A DNA stretch of 64,000 nt from the NCBI GenBank assembly GCA_965279085.1, contig OZ257149.1, positions 1 to 64,000 of the forward strand. Reading direction: 5' to 3'. The translations under genes were made by a program, and so were the position numbers. The stretch's first letter is position 1. Every line of letters starts with the position of its first letter. This stretch comes from UBA7672 sp965279085 (GTDB lineage Bacteria; Pseudomonadota; Alphaproteobacteria; Caulobacterales; Hyphomonadaceae). The notes beneath the pieces were generated by a model. That model had not been told where the DNA came from and did not search any database. It saw nothing but the letters and a program-made list of their open reading frames with translations. This document shows, piece after piece, positions 45,437 to 53,901 of the stretch.

Positions 45437-45637
45437 TTACTTCGTTTCGGCGAGGTGCCTCTCCAGAACGACAAGATGCGCCATCATGAGTTGCACCGAG
45501 GCGCGAAGCGTGACCAAGGCCCTTTCGGTGTGTTCGCTGTTAGTTGGGGAGGCCGCAGCATCCGCGATTGTTCTTTCACCCTGGGCTATCGCCTCGCGGA
45601 GCTTTGAATGCATGGCAAAGGCTTCATCTCTCTTCAC
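45437..45637 (-). CDS. Small helical hypothetical protein (66 aa)
   Basis: The 66-residue product is almost entirely amphipathic helix (HSKLREAIAQGERTIADAA, then RALVTLRASVQLMMAHLV), suggesting a helical hairpin or oligomer. The start is GTG with GGGAG upstream. It is convergent with the gene at 45096. Function is unknown. Confidence 0.55.
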   Translation of the reverse strand: MKRDEAFAMHSKLREAIAQGERTIADAAASPTNSEHTERALVTLRASVQLMMAHLVVLERHLAETK

Positions 45638-45967
45638 GGGGACTCCCGATAGCGGTCGATGTTAGCGCGGAAAAAAGACCTCCATAGCATTCGCGGTGAT
45701 AGGCCAGTGCGTGCTTTGCATCTGGCCATGTTTCTCGATCTTGCCGTGCCGCTGCCCGTTTCACTCTGAACAATGGCGGCTAACGAGACTGGAGTTCAAG
45801 AGCGGCTGGCGCCTTCGAGCATTCCAACTGAGACCCATTCTGGGTAGCGTTTCGGTGAATACCGGATCGATAAATCAGCATTGTCTCGCGTCAGTGCAGC
45901 GGCAGCGGGCTACCACTCATCTAAGCTAACGCGGCCTGTTCCTCGAACGCCGCCCCGTTCCACCCGG
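45638..45967. other. Intergenic region, nothing recognised
   Basis: About 330 bases without protein-like frames, repeats or clear hairpins. It separates a small gene from the 3' end of a response regulator on the same strand. Confidence 0.35.
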
Positions 45968-46432
45968 TCAAAGAAGCAGCGTGTCATCCTCATCGTCCGG
46001 CGCAGGCTTCGCAGTGACGTCGGGAGCGCGCCTGGAGTTGACGAGTCTGGCTACACGCGAGAGCAGGCGCGGCGCATCGAACGGCTTCGAGAGATAATCC
46101 GCGGCGCCCATTCTGATTGCCATTTTCACGTCGTCAGCCCCGGTGCGCGCCGATAGGACCAGAACAGGAATGGTTGCGAGGTCCGGTCGGTTCCCGATAA
46201 GATCCAGCACGCCAAAGCCATCGAGGTGGGGCATGCTAAGATCGAGGATCATTGCCGCCGGTCGATCCTCGCCAAGGCGATCCACGGCCGCCGCTCCATC
46301 TCTCGCTTGCCGCGTTTTATAGCCTGCGATTTCGAGCCGAGTGACTATTAATTCGAGCACGGCCGGATCGTCGTCCACGACGAGGATGGGTTGGCGCGGA
46401 CGCGCCGGTGTCAGTTGATGTACTGCGCTCAT
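45968..46432 (-). CDS. Single-domain response regulator
   Basis: The 154-residue receiver protein shows LVVDDDPAVL, the phosphoaspartate in MILDLSMPHLDG, serine in VLSARTG and lysine in LSKPFDA, with short charged extensions at both ends (the last 20 residues are acidic). Its ATG overlaps the stop of the upstream hybrid kinase by 4 bases, so the pair is translationally coupled and very likely forms a signalling pair. Confidence 0.92.
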   Translation of the reverse strand: MSAVHQLTPARPRQPILVVDDDPAVLELIVTRLEIAGYKTRQARDGAAAVDRLGEDRPAAMILDLSMPHLDGFGVLDLIGNRPDLATIPVLVLSARTGADDVKMAIRMGAADYLSKPFDAPRLLSRVARLVNSRRAPDVTAKPAPDDEDDTLLL

Positions 46433-48369
46433 GCTGCCCGTCCCTTTGTCGAACTACCAGTATATCGAGCCACCATCGAGAGCAGGTCCACGACGGCGAC
46501 CGGCTTGGCGAGGACCGCATCGAATCCATGGCATTTGTAAGCCTCGTCGTTGATGCTCTCGTCGGAGGCCGTGAATGCGACAATCGGAATTCCTTGGTTA
46601 GGTCCCCGCTGTGATCGCAAGATCGCCGCAACTTCGTGCCCTGTCAGACGTGGCATGCGAAGGTCGAGGAGAATGAGATCGAAGGGTTCGGTCGTTGCGA
46701 CTTCGACCGCTGCCGCGCCATCTATCGCCTCGGTAATCTCAGAACCGCAACTTTCGAGCACGGCGCGAACCAGAGAGCGGATCGCCGGATTGTCGTCGAC
46801 AATGAGAATTCTGGCGCCCGGCTCCGGCCGTTCGATGCCGTGGCTGTCGGCGGTCGCGAGCGAGACCGGAGGGGCCGGAATACGGAACGAGAAGTTTGAA
46901 CCAACCCCCGGCTCGCTCAGGACCGAAATCTCGCCGCCCATCGCCTCGACAATCCCCTTCGAGATCGCAAGTCCAAGTCCAGCCCCTCCGTACTTTCGGG
47001 TGGATGAGCCATCGACTTGTGAGAAGCGTCTGAACAGCTTCTCGATGTCGCCAGGCGCGATGCCGGCCCCGGTATCCTCGACAGAGATGAGCAGTTCGCT
47101 TCCAAAGGAGTTGAACTCCACGGACAACCGAACCTCTCCCGCGTCAGTGAACTTCACAGCGTTGCCGATCAGATTGGTCAGTACCTGGCGATACGCATCC
47201 GGGTCGATTGAAACGGCCGCAGGCACTCCATCGGCCTCAAAGTATTCGAGGCGCACACCTTTGGCAGTCGCTGTCAGCGCGAGAAGATCGAGACAATCAC
47301 GCGCGATCTCGGCTGGCGAACAGACCTTGGCCGACAGCGTCAGTTGGCCAGCTTCAAGACGTGAGAAGTCCAGAACGCCGTTGATCAGTGAGAGCAGGAT
47401 GCGGCTCGCGCTTGCCACCTGATCCGTGTGGCGGCGAGCAGTGTTGCCGAGGTGAGACGTCTCGGACAAAAGGGTAGAGTAACCAATGATCGCAGTGAGC
47501 GGGGTTCGAAGCTCGTGGCTGATATTTGCCAGGAACTCGGCTTTCACCGCGGCAGCCGCTTCGGCGGCTTCCTTGGCCGCGAGGAGTTCTCTGTCCAGCG
47601 CTTTGCGCGCGGTGACGTCACGCAAAATGTCCTGGACCTCGATCAAGGCGCCTGTCGCGGGGTCGAACACACAACTGGGATTGGCTTCAAGCCATACCTC
47701 GCGCCCATCCTTGGCGACTGCACGATATTCGTATCGGAGCGTCGGTGCGGCGGCACCCTGCTTCACGTGCTCTATGAACGCCTGCCGCACGCGCGTACGG
47801 TCATCGGGATGTATGAACTCGGAAGCCTTGCGACCAATAAGCTCTGCTACTTCAAAACCAAGCAGCTTTCGAATTCCCGCCGTCAGGAGACTGAAGGTTC
47901 CGTCCGGCCGGCAGCATGCTGTGACGTCGGAAGAGTTCTCAGCCAACAGACGATATCGCGCCTCGCTTTCGGCAAGCGCCTTTTCGGCCGTAATGCGATC
48001 CGTTACGTCAAGGACGGTGCCGTAGATCGCGACTACCTCACCGCCGGGTCCGTACTCGCAGGCGTTTTTTCCCTCGATAAACCTGATCTCCCCGGACGGC
48101 CGGATGATGCGGGTCGCGGTACGAGCCGTGCCACCGGAGAGATTGTTTACGAGATTGGACCGAGCGGCATCTAGATCATCCGGGTGGACGAACTGCATGG
48201 CCAGGTCGAGCGATGGCGCATGGCTGGGATCCAGGCCGAAGATCCTGAACATACCCGGCGACCAGCGAATGGTCTCGGCACTCGCGTCCATCCACCAGTA
48301 GCCGATGCCGGCGAGTTCTTCGGCCATATCGGCGTATCGCAGCGCCACGGAAGGCTCAGGAGATCGCAT
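46429..48369 (-). CDS. Cytoplasmic PAS hybrid sensor histidine kinase
   Basis: This 646-residue protein has two PAS domains (about residues 15-130 and 140-260), no membrane helix, a HisKA domain with ISHELRTPL (about residue 284), an ATPase (NLIGNAVKFTD, DTGAGIAP, GGAGLGLAI) and a C-terminal receiver with LILLDLRMPRLTG (about residue 565). It should sense an internal signal and pass phosphate to its receiver and to the coupled response regulator. ATG 48369 is chosen as the start of PAS-like sequence; the open frame extends across the divergent promoter. Confidence 0.92.
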   Translation of the reverse strand: MRSPEPSVALRYADMAEELAGIGYWWMDASAETIRWSPGMFRIFGLDPSHAPSLDLAMQFVHPDDLDAARSNLVNNLSGGTARTATRIIRPSGEIRFIEGKNACEYGPGGEVVAIYGTVLDVTDRITAEKALAESEARYRLLAENSSDVTACCRPDGTFSLLTAGIRKLLGFEVAELIGRKASEFIHPDDRTRVRQAFIEHVKQGAAAPTLRYEYRAVAKDGREVWLEANPSCVFDPATGALIEVQDILRDVTARKALDRELLAAKEAAEAAAAVKAEFLANISHELRTPLTAIIGYSTLLSETSHLGNTARRHTDQVASASRILLSLINGVLDFSRLEAGQLTLSAKVCSPAEIARDCLDLLALTATAKGVRLEYFEADGVPAAVSIDPDAYRQVLTNLIGNAVKFTDAGEVRLSVEFNSFGSELLISVEDTGAGIAPGDIEKLFRRFSQVDGSSTRKYGGAGLGLAISKGIVEAMGGEISVLSEPGVGSNFSFRIPAPPVSLATADSHGIERPEPGARILIVDDNPAIRSLVRAVLESCGSEITEAIDGAAAVEVATTEPFDLILLDLRMPRLTGHEVAAILRSQRGPNQGIPIVAFTASDESINDEAYKCHGFDAVLAKPVAVVDLLSMVARYTGSSTKGRAA

Positions 48370-48473
48370 CTTCGTGGGCCCTGTCCGACCGTTGACCGTC
48401 CGAGGTGTATGTCTGCGGTCCAAACAATTAGTGAGCAGGACATAGCGACGACCCGACCAAGTGCCGCAGCTAC

Positions 48474-48486
48474 ACCCAATTTGGGT
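48474..48486. promoter_or_regulatory. 13-bp palindrome in a divergent promoter
   Basis: ACCCAA and TTGGGT flank a single T between the divergent hybrid kinase (starts 48369) and winged-helix regulator (starts 48600). Position suggests an operator, perhaps for the adjacent regulator. Confidence 0.4.
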
Positions 48487-48599
48487 ACACATGCCGGTGG
48501 CCCATTCCTCGCGACCGAAATATGAGGTTGCCTCTTCTGGCGCCGTTGTTCTTATCAGCCGCGCACTTATGACCGCGCCGCGAAGAGTCAGGTTCGAAC

Positions 48600-49067
48600 A
48601 TGTTGCCAAAGGACACTCGTCCGCGCGCGTTCGCGGCGGTCGAACTCTTCCTCGACACCCTGCACATCGCTCGCTCCGTGATCGACCTCGATCTCGAAAG
48701 CGTGGTCATCTATTTTTGTGTCTCCGAGGCATCGATGCGGCCGCTTGTTCTCGGTGCAGATGTCCCTCCGTCGGTGCGCCAGGCGGCCTTGCCCCCGGAG
48801 GAGTATCGCGGGTCAATCTCAAGGCTGCTGATCGCGGATCGCACCGGCCTTCCTCGCGAGACTGTCAGGCGAAAGACCAATCAGCTGGTGAAGGCGGGAC
48901 TTCTCACGGAGGACGACGAAGGACGCGTGCGTTCGACGAGGAATCTTGCCGATCCGACGATCCAGAAAGCGGCGGACGATGTCTTCGCTGCTGTCACGCG
49001 GTATGAAGCGCGGCTGAAGGAACTCGGGAGCTATAATATATCAACGCCTCGCGAACCGAGTTCCTGA
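48600..49067 (+). CDS. Winged helix-turn-helix transcriptional regulator
   Basis: The 155-residue protein has a helical N-terminal half (AVELFLDTLHIARSVIDLDLE) and a C-terminal winged HTH: SISRLLIADRTGLPRETVRRK as the helix-turn-helix, then QLVKAGLLTEDDEGRVRS as the wing. This resembles MarR/GntR-type DNA-binding domains, but no ligand domain is clear. It is divergent from a hybrid kinase across about 230 bases containing a palindrome. CAGG lies 7 bases before the ATG. It is a likely local regulator. Confidence 0.75.
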   Translation: MLPKDTRPRAFAAVELFLDTLHIARSVIDLDLESVVIYFCVSEASMRPLVLGADVPPSVRQAALPPEEYRGSISRLLIADRTGLPRETVRRKTNQLVKAGLLTEDDEGRVRSTRNLADPTIQKAADDVFAAVTRYEARLKELGSYNISTPREPSS

Positions 49068-49206
49068 AGTCGAGGATGTTCAATGACTAACGGCCGGACG
49101 CGCTTTGCGAGTTATCGGAAAGATTGGGGTGGGATCCGGGTCGGTCTCAACACTCATGCTGGAGCAGGGTAACTTCGTGGCGGGCAAGCAAGTCAGTAGA
49201 CCCACT

Positions 49207-49383
49207 ATGAACGACATAACGCGGATCGTGCCGTGCTGCCCTACTTGCGGCCGGACCAACTTCATCGTCGTTGCTTCAAGCGCGGGTTCCCGTAACCAAA
49301 CCGAAAAGGTCACCTGCTCGGGCTGTGGCGAGGACATTCTCGCAGTGTTCCGCCAACGCTTCCAAGACTCGCGGCGCGGATAG
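49207..49383 (+). CDS. Small zinc-ribbon protein (58 aa)
   Basis: The 58-residue product has two CxxC pairs (CPTCGRTNF and CSGCGEDI) 28 residues apart, forming a probable zinc ribbon, with a basic C-terminal tail. ATG 49207 fits; an earlier ATG at 49105 would add 34 unlikely residues. It could bind nucleic acid or a protein partner. No strong ribosome site is visible. Confidence 0.5.
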   Translation: MNDITRIVPCCPTCGRTNFIVVASSAGSRNQTEKVTCSGCGEDILAVFRQRFQDSRRG

Positions 49384-49454
49384 CAGTGAAGACGAGTGTC
49401 GTGCGCGTTGCCGCTTTTGGCCTTCACCGGGCTACGTTCGCATGAAGTGGTCTT

Positions 49455-49472
49455 GGGAGTATGGGTACTCCC
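49455..49472. promoter_or_regulatory. Perfect 7-bp inverted repeat
   Basis: GGGAGTA and TACTCCC pair around TGGG. It lies 72 bases after the zinc-ribbon gene and could be an operator or weak terminator. Confidence 0.35.
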
Positions 49473-49631
49473 GACGAAACTAGCCCGCCGGGAATGGCGT
49501 CAATCCCCATGGAGCAGGTCGGAGATTCCGGCGGTGGGGCTCGCGCGAACGTTCGCTTGGTTCGAGATCGCCCCTTCGCATCTCTTCGGATCGAAAGGCG
49601 ATCTTTCGCCGTAAGGGGTCATTCGTGGCCT

Positions 49632-49703
49632 AGCCGCTCGCGCGGCTATGCGCGCGATCCTGACGGAAACAAGGTGTCGTTGATATTCCTCGGCGGCGAA
49701 TAG
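49632..49703 (+). pseudogene. Possible C-terminal remnant of a VOC/glyoxalase-family gene
   Basis: The frame ends in GYARDPDGNKVSLIF before a stop. This matches the metal-site strand and turn near the C terminus of many vicinal-oxygen-chelate proteins. No matching N-terminal part is found upstream in any frame, so it looks like a decayed fragment. The match is short and could be chance. Confidence 0.3.
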
Positions 49704-49889
49704 GTCGCGCCTGTTCCCGCGCTTCCGGCACCCATGGCGAAAGCCAACACGCGGCAGGCGTTTTCAATAGGTTACCGCCGTCTCGGAAGTTGCGCCATCC
49801 CGGCCGCGTCTTGCTTAAGCATGTTTTGTCATAACTCGGCACACCCGGCGGTCGAATAGTGCCTCCGCCGCCTGGAGCCCTTTCGCGTC

Positions 49890-50966
49890 ATGGTCGCTGA
49901 TCTTCCCCAACAGCCTCCCGACATCGTCCGGTGCGATGTGGTCAGCGACGTTAGCGTCGCGCGCGCCGCCGAGGCGCGCCGCGCCGGGCGTCCGTCTGAA
50001 GCTTTGGCAATCGCTCAGTGCATTCTTGAACGTTATCCTTCCGATGCCGACGCCTGGTTTGAACTCGGCGCGGCCAAATCTGCGCTCGATCAGCGCGCGG
50101 GCGCGCGTCAGGCCTATCTCCGCGCTCTCGATCTTGCGCCAGCGAATGACGACGCCCGGCTGGGCCTTGCGCGCCTCGCCTGGTGGGAAGGTGACCGCGC
50201 CGGCGCCAAAAAATGGCTTTCCTTCATCTCGGCCGCTCGTAGCCGAGACCCGGAATTGATCGAGTTTCAAAGCGCCTTGAACACCGCCGAAGCGTCCGCC
50301 GCCCATTGGCGCGCGGACTTGGCAGTGGCGCAAAGCAAGCTCACCCAGAATCTGCCCGATTGGACGGAAGCCCGCGCCTCGCTCTTCCGTCGCGAGGGCC
50401 TCGTCGGCTTCGGTATCGGCATCGAATATGCGCGCCGGTTCGATCGCGAGGACCTCTACCTCGAGGGTCAGGTTTCGTACAAGTTCGGTGGAGCGAACTG
50501 GTCTATCGCCTACGGCGGCGCGCCAGACGCCAACTTCCGGCCGGAAACCTCCATCCGTCTTGGCGCTGAAACAGCCAGCGGGCCGTGGCAATTTGCGGTC
50601 ACGGCTGGACGGTCGGAGTATGCTGCGGGCCCGGTCTCCAAGCTCGACCTCCGCGCCGTCTATGACTTCGGAGACGCCGTGCAGGTCTTCCTGCAAACCG
50701 GCGTAGTCAACGACGAGAATGGTGACAACCATTTCGGCTATGGCCTCGGCGCAAACTGGCGCCTGCCCTCCGGACCCACACTCGACGCCGGCTGGTCAGA
50801 CAGCGCTGAGTCCTCTGAAGGTTTTACCGTCGAGGTCCAGGCTGTCACAGCCGGAATCACGTTCGAAATTTCTGATCCCGTTCGCGTCCGCGTCGGCGTC
50901 GCGCACGAAATGCGCGACGCCTATGACCGCACCGAAGCGGGGCTGGCTCTGACTCGGACATTCTGA
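49890..50966 (+). CDS. TPR-YaiO-like outer-membrane barrel protein, cassette copy B
   Basis: This 358-residue protein has TPR-like helices at about residues 20-120 (RPSEALAIAQCILERYPSDADAWFE region, then DARLGLARLAWWEG). A beta-barrel domain of about 190 residues follows, with alternating strands ending in the aromatic LALTRTF. It corresponds to the barrel of cassette A with an added TPR part. No signal peptide is visible from this ATG or just upstream, which is odd for an outer-membrane protein; the start may be wrong or the 5' end altered. HEAT follows after 1 base. Confidence 0.75.
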   Translation: MVADLPQQPPDIVRCDVVSDVSVARAAEARRAGRPSEALAIAQCILERYPSDADAWFELGAAKSALDQRAGARQAYLRALDLAPANDDARLGLARLAWWEGDRAGAKKWLSFISAARSRDPELIEFQSALNTAEASAAHWRADLAVAQSKLTQNLPDWTEARASLFRREGLVGFGIGIEYARRFDREDLYLEGQVSYKFGGANWSIAYGGAPDANFRPETSIRLGAETASGPWQFAVTAGRSEYAAGPVSKLDLRAVYDFGDAVQVFLQTGVVNDENGDNHFGYGLGANWRLPSGPTLDAGWSDSAESSEGFTVEVQAVTAGITFEISDPVRVRVGVAHEMRDAYDRTEAGLALTRTF

Positions 50967-50967
50967 C

Positions 50968-52008
50968 GTGCCAATTGCCCTGCAGGCTGTCTGGACGCTG
51001 TCACTCGCCTTGGCCGCTTTGTCGCTGGCGTCCCTCGCTGCACTTATCGCCGCGCGCATCGTCCGCCAGCGCCGCGACAAGGGCCTGCTTGAGCGGCGCA
51101 AGCAGCTCACGAGCGAACTCCTGCAATACGCCCTCTCCGCCGGCGAACTGCCCGCCGTGCCCGTTCGCACACAATACCAGCGCTCCATCGTCACGCAGAT
51201 CGCGCTCGATGCGTTCACTATCCTCGACGACAAAGCTCGCGCCCGCCTCACCGATGTCCTATGCAAGCTCTCGCTCGACGCCTCGCTGCGACGCGCTGCA
51301 CGACACGGCCGAATACCTCGGCGCATCGCTGCGATCGAAGCACTTCGCCTCTTTCCCGGCCTCGCCACGCGCCATAGCCTGGAATACGCTCAGACCTCGT
51401 CGAAATTCCGTATCTGCCTTGCGGCTCTGCGTACGAGCGTGGAGCTTGGCGACCTTCCCCGCCTTGGCACGGTCCTCCAACTGACCGAGCGCCCCGAAGG
51501 TGGCCGGTCTCTTTCTCTTTTCAAGATAGTTGAGGCCTGCGTGCGCGCCGACCCCGCCTTGGCGTTGGGCTATCTGACGTTGGGTCAGCCGCCCAAAGCA
51601 CGCATCATGCTGCTTAAAGCCCTCGGCGCGACCGGGTCCTGGGCCGGCTTCCGCGACATCGCCAACGCCTCGGTCGATCCTGATCCCGAAGTCCGGGCCG
51701 CCGCGCTCACCGCCTTGCGCGCCATGGCTGCCCCCGCCGCTGTTCCAATCTTCACGGCAGCAACGCACGATCAAGACTGGCAGGTGCGGCTCAAGGCCGT
51801 CGAAGGCATTGGCCAACTCGGCGATCGCGAAGACCGTGCTAGCATCGAAGCCCTGCTCAACGATCCGGTGTGGTGGATCCGGTTCCGCGCCGACGAAGCC
51901 ATGCGTCGGCTCGACGGACGCGGCAGGGAGCTGCGACCAACACACGAGCCGCCCAAATCGCGCAAGCGCCAAGCGTCCCGGCTCACCGGACTGGCGGCAG
52001 CATCATGA
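50968..52008 (+). CDS. Membrane-anchored HEAT-repeat protein, cassette copy B
   Basis: This 346-residue paralogue of the 36477 protein has one N-terminal helix (residues 4-32) and then HEAT-like repeats, the clearest being DPEVRAAALTALRAM, DWQVRLKAVEGIGQL and WWIRFRADEAMRRL. The C terminus is basic. The start is GTG, 1 base after the barrel gene, and the stop overlaps the GT2 start by 4 bases, exactly as in copy A. A scaffold role at the inner membrane, joining synthase and export parts, is inferred. Confidence 0.82.
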   Translation: MPIALQAVWTLSLALAALSLASLAALIAARIVRQRRDKGLLERRKQLTSELLQYALSAGELPAVPVRTQYQRSIVTQIALDAFTILDDKARARLTDVLCKLSLDASLRRAARHGRIPRRIAAIEALRLFPGLATRHSLEYAQTSSKFRICLAALRTSVELGDLPRLGTVLQLTERPEGGRSLSLFKIVEACVRADPALALGYLTLGQPPKARIMLLKALGATGSWAGFRDIANASVDPDPEVRAAALTALRAMAAPAAVPIFTAATHDQDWQVRLKAVEGIGQLGDREDRASIEALLNDPVWWIRFRADEAMRRLDGRGRELRPTHEPPKSRKRQASRLTGLAAAS

Positions 52009-53441
52009 TCGCGACAATCTTCGGCGCGCTTGTCGCCTTCGCTCACAGCATTGCCTGGCTTGTGATCGGCGGCGCCGTCCTCCAGAACCTACTCTATCTC
52101 GTCCAGCTCTTCGTCGCCCAACGGGCGCTCGCGGAGGAGCCTCCCGAGCCGCAATCGGCCGTGCTCTGGCGACGCTCGCACGCTGTCGTTCCGCCGATCA
52201 CGCTGATGGCACCCGCCTATAACGAGGCTACCACGGTAGAAAACAGCGTCCTGTCCCTTCTCGCCCTCGACTATCCACGTTTCGAAGTGGTCGTCATCAA
52301 CGACGGCTCAAAGGACGAAACTCTTCAGGTCCTGAAGGACCGCTTCGATCTCCAGCCGGTCCAGCGTGACTACGAGGCTGCCACCAGCCATGCGCCTATA
52401 CGCGGCATCTATCAGTCGCAAACTCACGATCGCCTCATCGTCATCGACAAGGAAAACGGCGGCAAGGCAGACGCCCTCAACGCCGGCCTTAATCTCGCCC
52501 GCTCGCCCATCGTCTGCTCAATGGATGCCGACTCCATCCTTGAAGCGGACTCCCTTCTCCGCGCCATTCAGCCATTTATCGAGGACCCCGAGCGCGTCGT
52601 CGCCGTCGGCGGCACGATCCGCATCGCCAATGGATGCTCGATCAAGGATGGCCGGCTTTGCGAGGTCGGCGTCTCCAGCAACATCCTTGCTCTGTTTCAG
52701 ACAGTCGAATACCTCCGCGCGTTTCTGCTTGCTCGCCTGGCGTGGAGTCGCCTAGGCGTCCTCACCATCATCTCCGGCGCCTTCGGACTCTTCCGCCGCA
52801 ACGCTCTCATCGACATCGGCGGCTATGCGCACGGAACGGTCGGGGAGGACATGGAGCTGGTCGTCCGCCTGCACCGCCACGGTATCGACACCGGCCAGCC
52901 CCACCGCATTGTCTTCCTTCCCGAACCGGTGTGCTGGACAGAAGTTCCCGAAAGCCTCCGCATTCTTGGCCGCCAGCGCGCTCGGTGGCATCGCGGTGCG
53001 ATAGAAACATTCGTCAGGCATGGCTCCATACTGCTTCAACCAAAGTACGGGCGGGTGGGCATGATCGGCATGGGCCAGGTTCTGCTGTTCGACCTGATAG
53101 GCCCGGTGCTCGAGCTGATGGGCTATGTCCTGCTGCCTGCTATGTGGATGCTGGGAATACTCCACTTCGACTACGTCCTCGCCTTCTTCTCCCTTTCGGT
53201 CTTTTTCGGGATAGCCATCAGCGTCGGGGCGCTGACGATCGAAGAGGCGGAACTTCGCCGCGTGGGCAAGATCAGCGACCTCCTGCGGCTTGCGGCCGCG
53301 GCCGTGCTCGAAAACTTCGGCTATCGCCAGATCAACTCCTTCTGGCGCCTGCGCGGCCTCTGGGAGTGGTTGTGCGGCGTCAAATCCTGGGGTGAGATGA
53401 CACGCAAAGGCTTCCGTCATAGCGCTCCGAAAGCAGCGTAA
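52005..53441 (+). CDS. Processive GT2 synthase, cassette copy B
   Basis: This 478-residue membrane glycosyltransferase is closely similar to the copy A enzyme. It has an N-terminal helix (about residues 8-35), VVVINDGSKDET, KADALNAGLN, SMDADSILEA (DxD), GGTIRIANG, GEDMELVVRLHR, QRARW (QxxRW) and about four C-terminal helices. These mark a cellulose/hyaluronan-synthase-like processive enzyme. ATG 52005 overlaps the HEAT stop (ATGA). No PilZ domain is visible in the chain, so any c-di-GMP control would need another protein. Confidence 0.9.
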   Translation: MIATIFGALVAFAHSIAWLVIGGAVLQNLLYLVQLFVAQRALAEEPPEPQSAVLWRRSHAVVPPITLMAPAYNEATTVENSVLSLLALDYPRFEVVVINDGSKDETLQVLKDRFDLQPVQRDYEAATSHAPIRGIYQSQTHDRLIVIDKENGGKADALNAGLNLARSPIVCSMDADSILEADSLLRAIQPFIEDPERVVAVGGTIRIANGCSIKDGRLCEVGVSSNILALFQTVEYLRAFLLARLAWSRLGVLTIISGAFGLFRRNALIDIGGYAHGTVGEDMELVVRLHRHGIDTGQPHRIVFLPEPVCWTEVPESLRILGRQRARWHRGAIETFVRHGSILLQPKYGRVGMIGMGQVLLFDLIGPVLELMGYVLLPAMWMLGILHFDYVLAFFSLSVFFGIAISVGALTIEEAELRRVGKISDLLRLAAAAVLENFGYRQINSFWRLRGLWEWLCGVKSWGEMTRKGFRHSAPKAA

Positions 53442-53901
53442 GAGTCATCCCCGCCGGCGGCCTACGCCGCGACCGCTTCCAAGCTGCAGTCGATCCGAGC
53501 ACCCGCACCCGAACTGGGAGCCGACTGTCCGAAAAGGGGTCATGACGATTGTCCGCTAATGGCAAAGTGTTGCCCCTCGCGTCACTTTTCACGAACGGCA
53601 GCAATTCGCCGGAAACGACATTCGCCACCTTCGGCTTTCACCGATGGGCCCCTGAACTTGCGCGCTTTTAGCGCCTCCAGTTGCAGGCGCATCAACTCCA
53701 CAAGCCGCAGCTTGCTCTTCCACAGCGCCTGCCCTTGAAGACATGCCGAACACCTCGTCGCAGGTCGAAATTTCTCGTCCCCCGCGATAGCTGCGCAAGG
53801 TGGAGAAGTGCTTCGGCGTCAATCCAAAGCGGGTCCTAACGGAATGGCAAGTCTCCGCGGGTATTCGATCCTCAACAGCCCACTGGACCCGAGTGCCCAA
53901 A
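53442..53901. other. Intergenic region, no intact gene
   Basis: About 460 bases separate cassette B from a lipoprotein-like gene. Open frames continue through it, but none is protein-like over its length. On the minus strand about 40 codons ending near 53587 look helical, possibly a remnant. It presumably holds the promoter of the next gene. Confidence 0.4.

Larger units (their letters stand above)
49384..49889. other. Gene-poor gap with an inverted repeat and a possible VOC gene remnant
   Basis: About 500 bases before cassette B. It contains a perfect 7-bp inverted repeat at 49455-49472 and the possible tail of a glyoxalase-like gene ending at 49703 (both listed). No intact gene was found. 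Confidence 0.45.

Noticed and set aside
53587..53720. Helical-looking codons on the minus strand upstream of the lipoprotein gene
   Set aside because: Only about 40 codons, no start site and no family match; too weak to call a gene or pseudogene.
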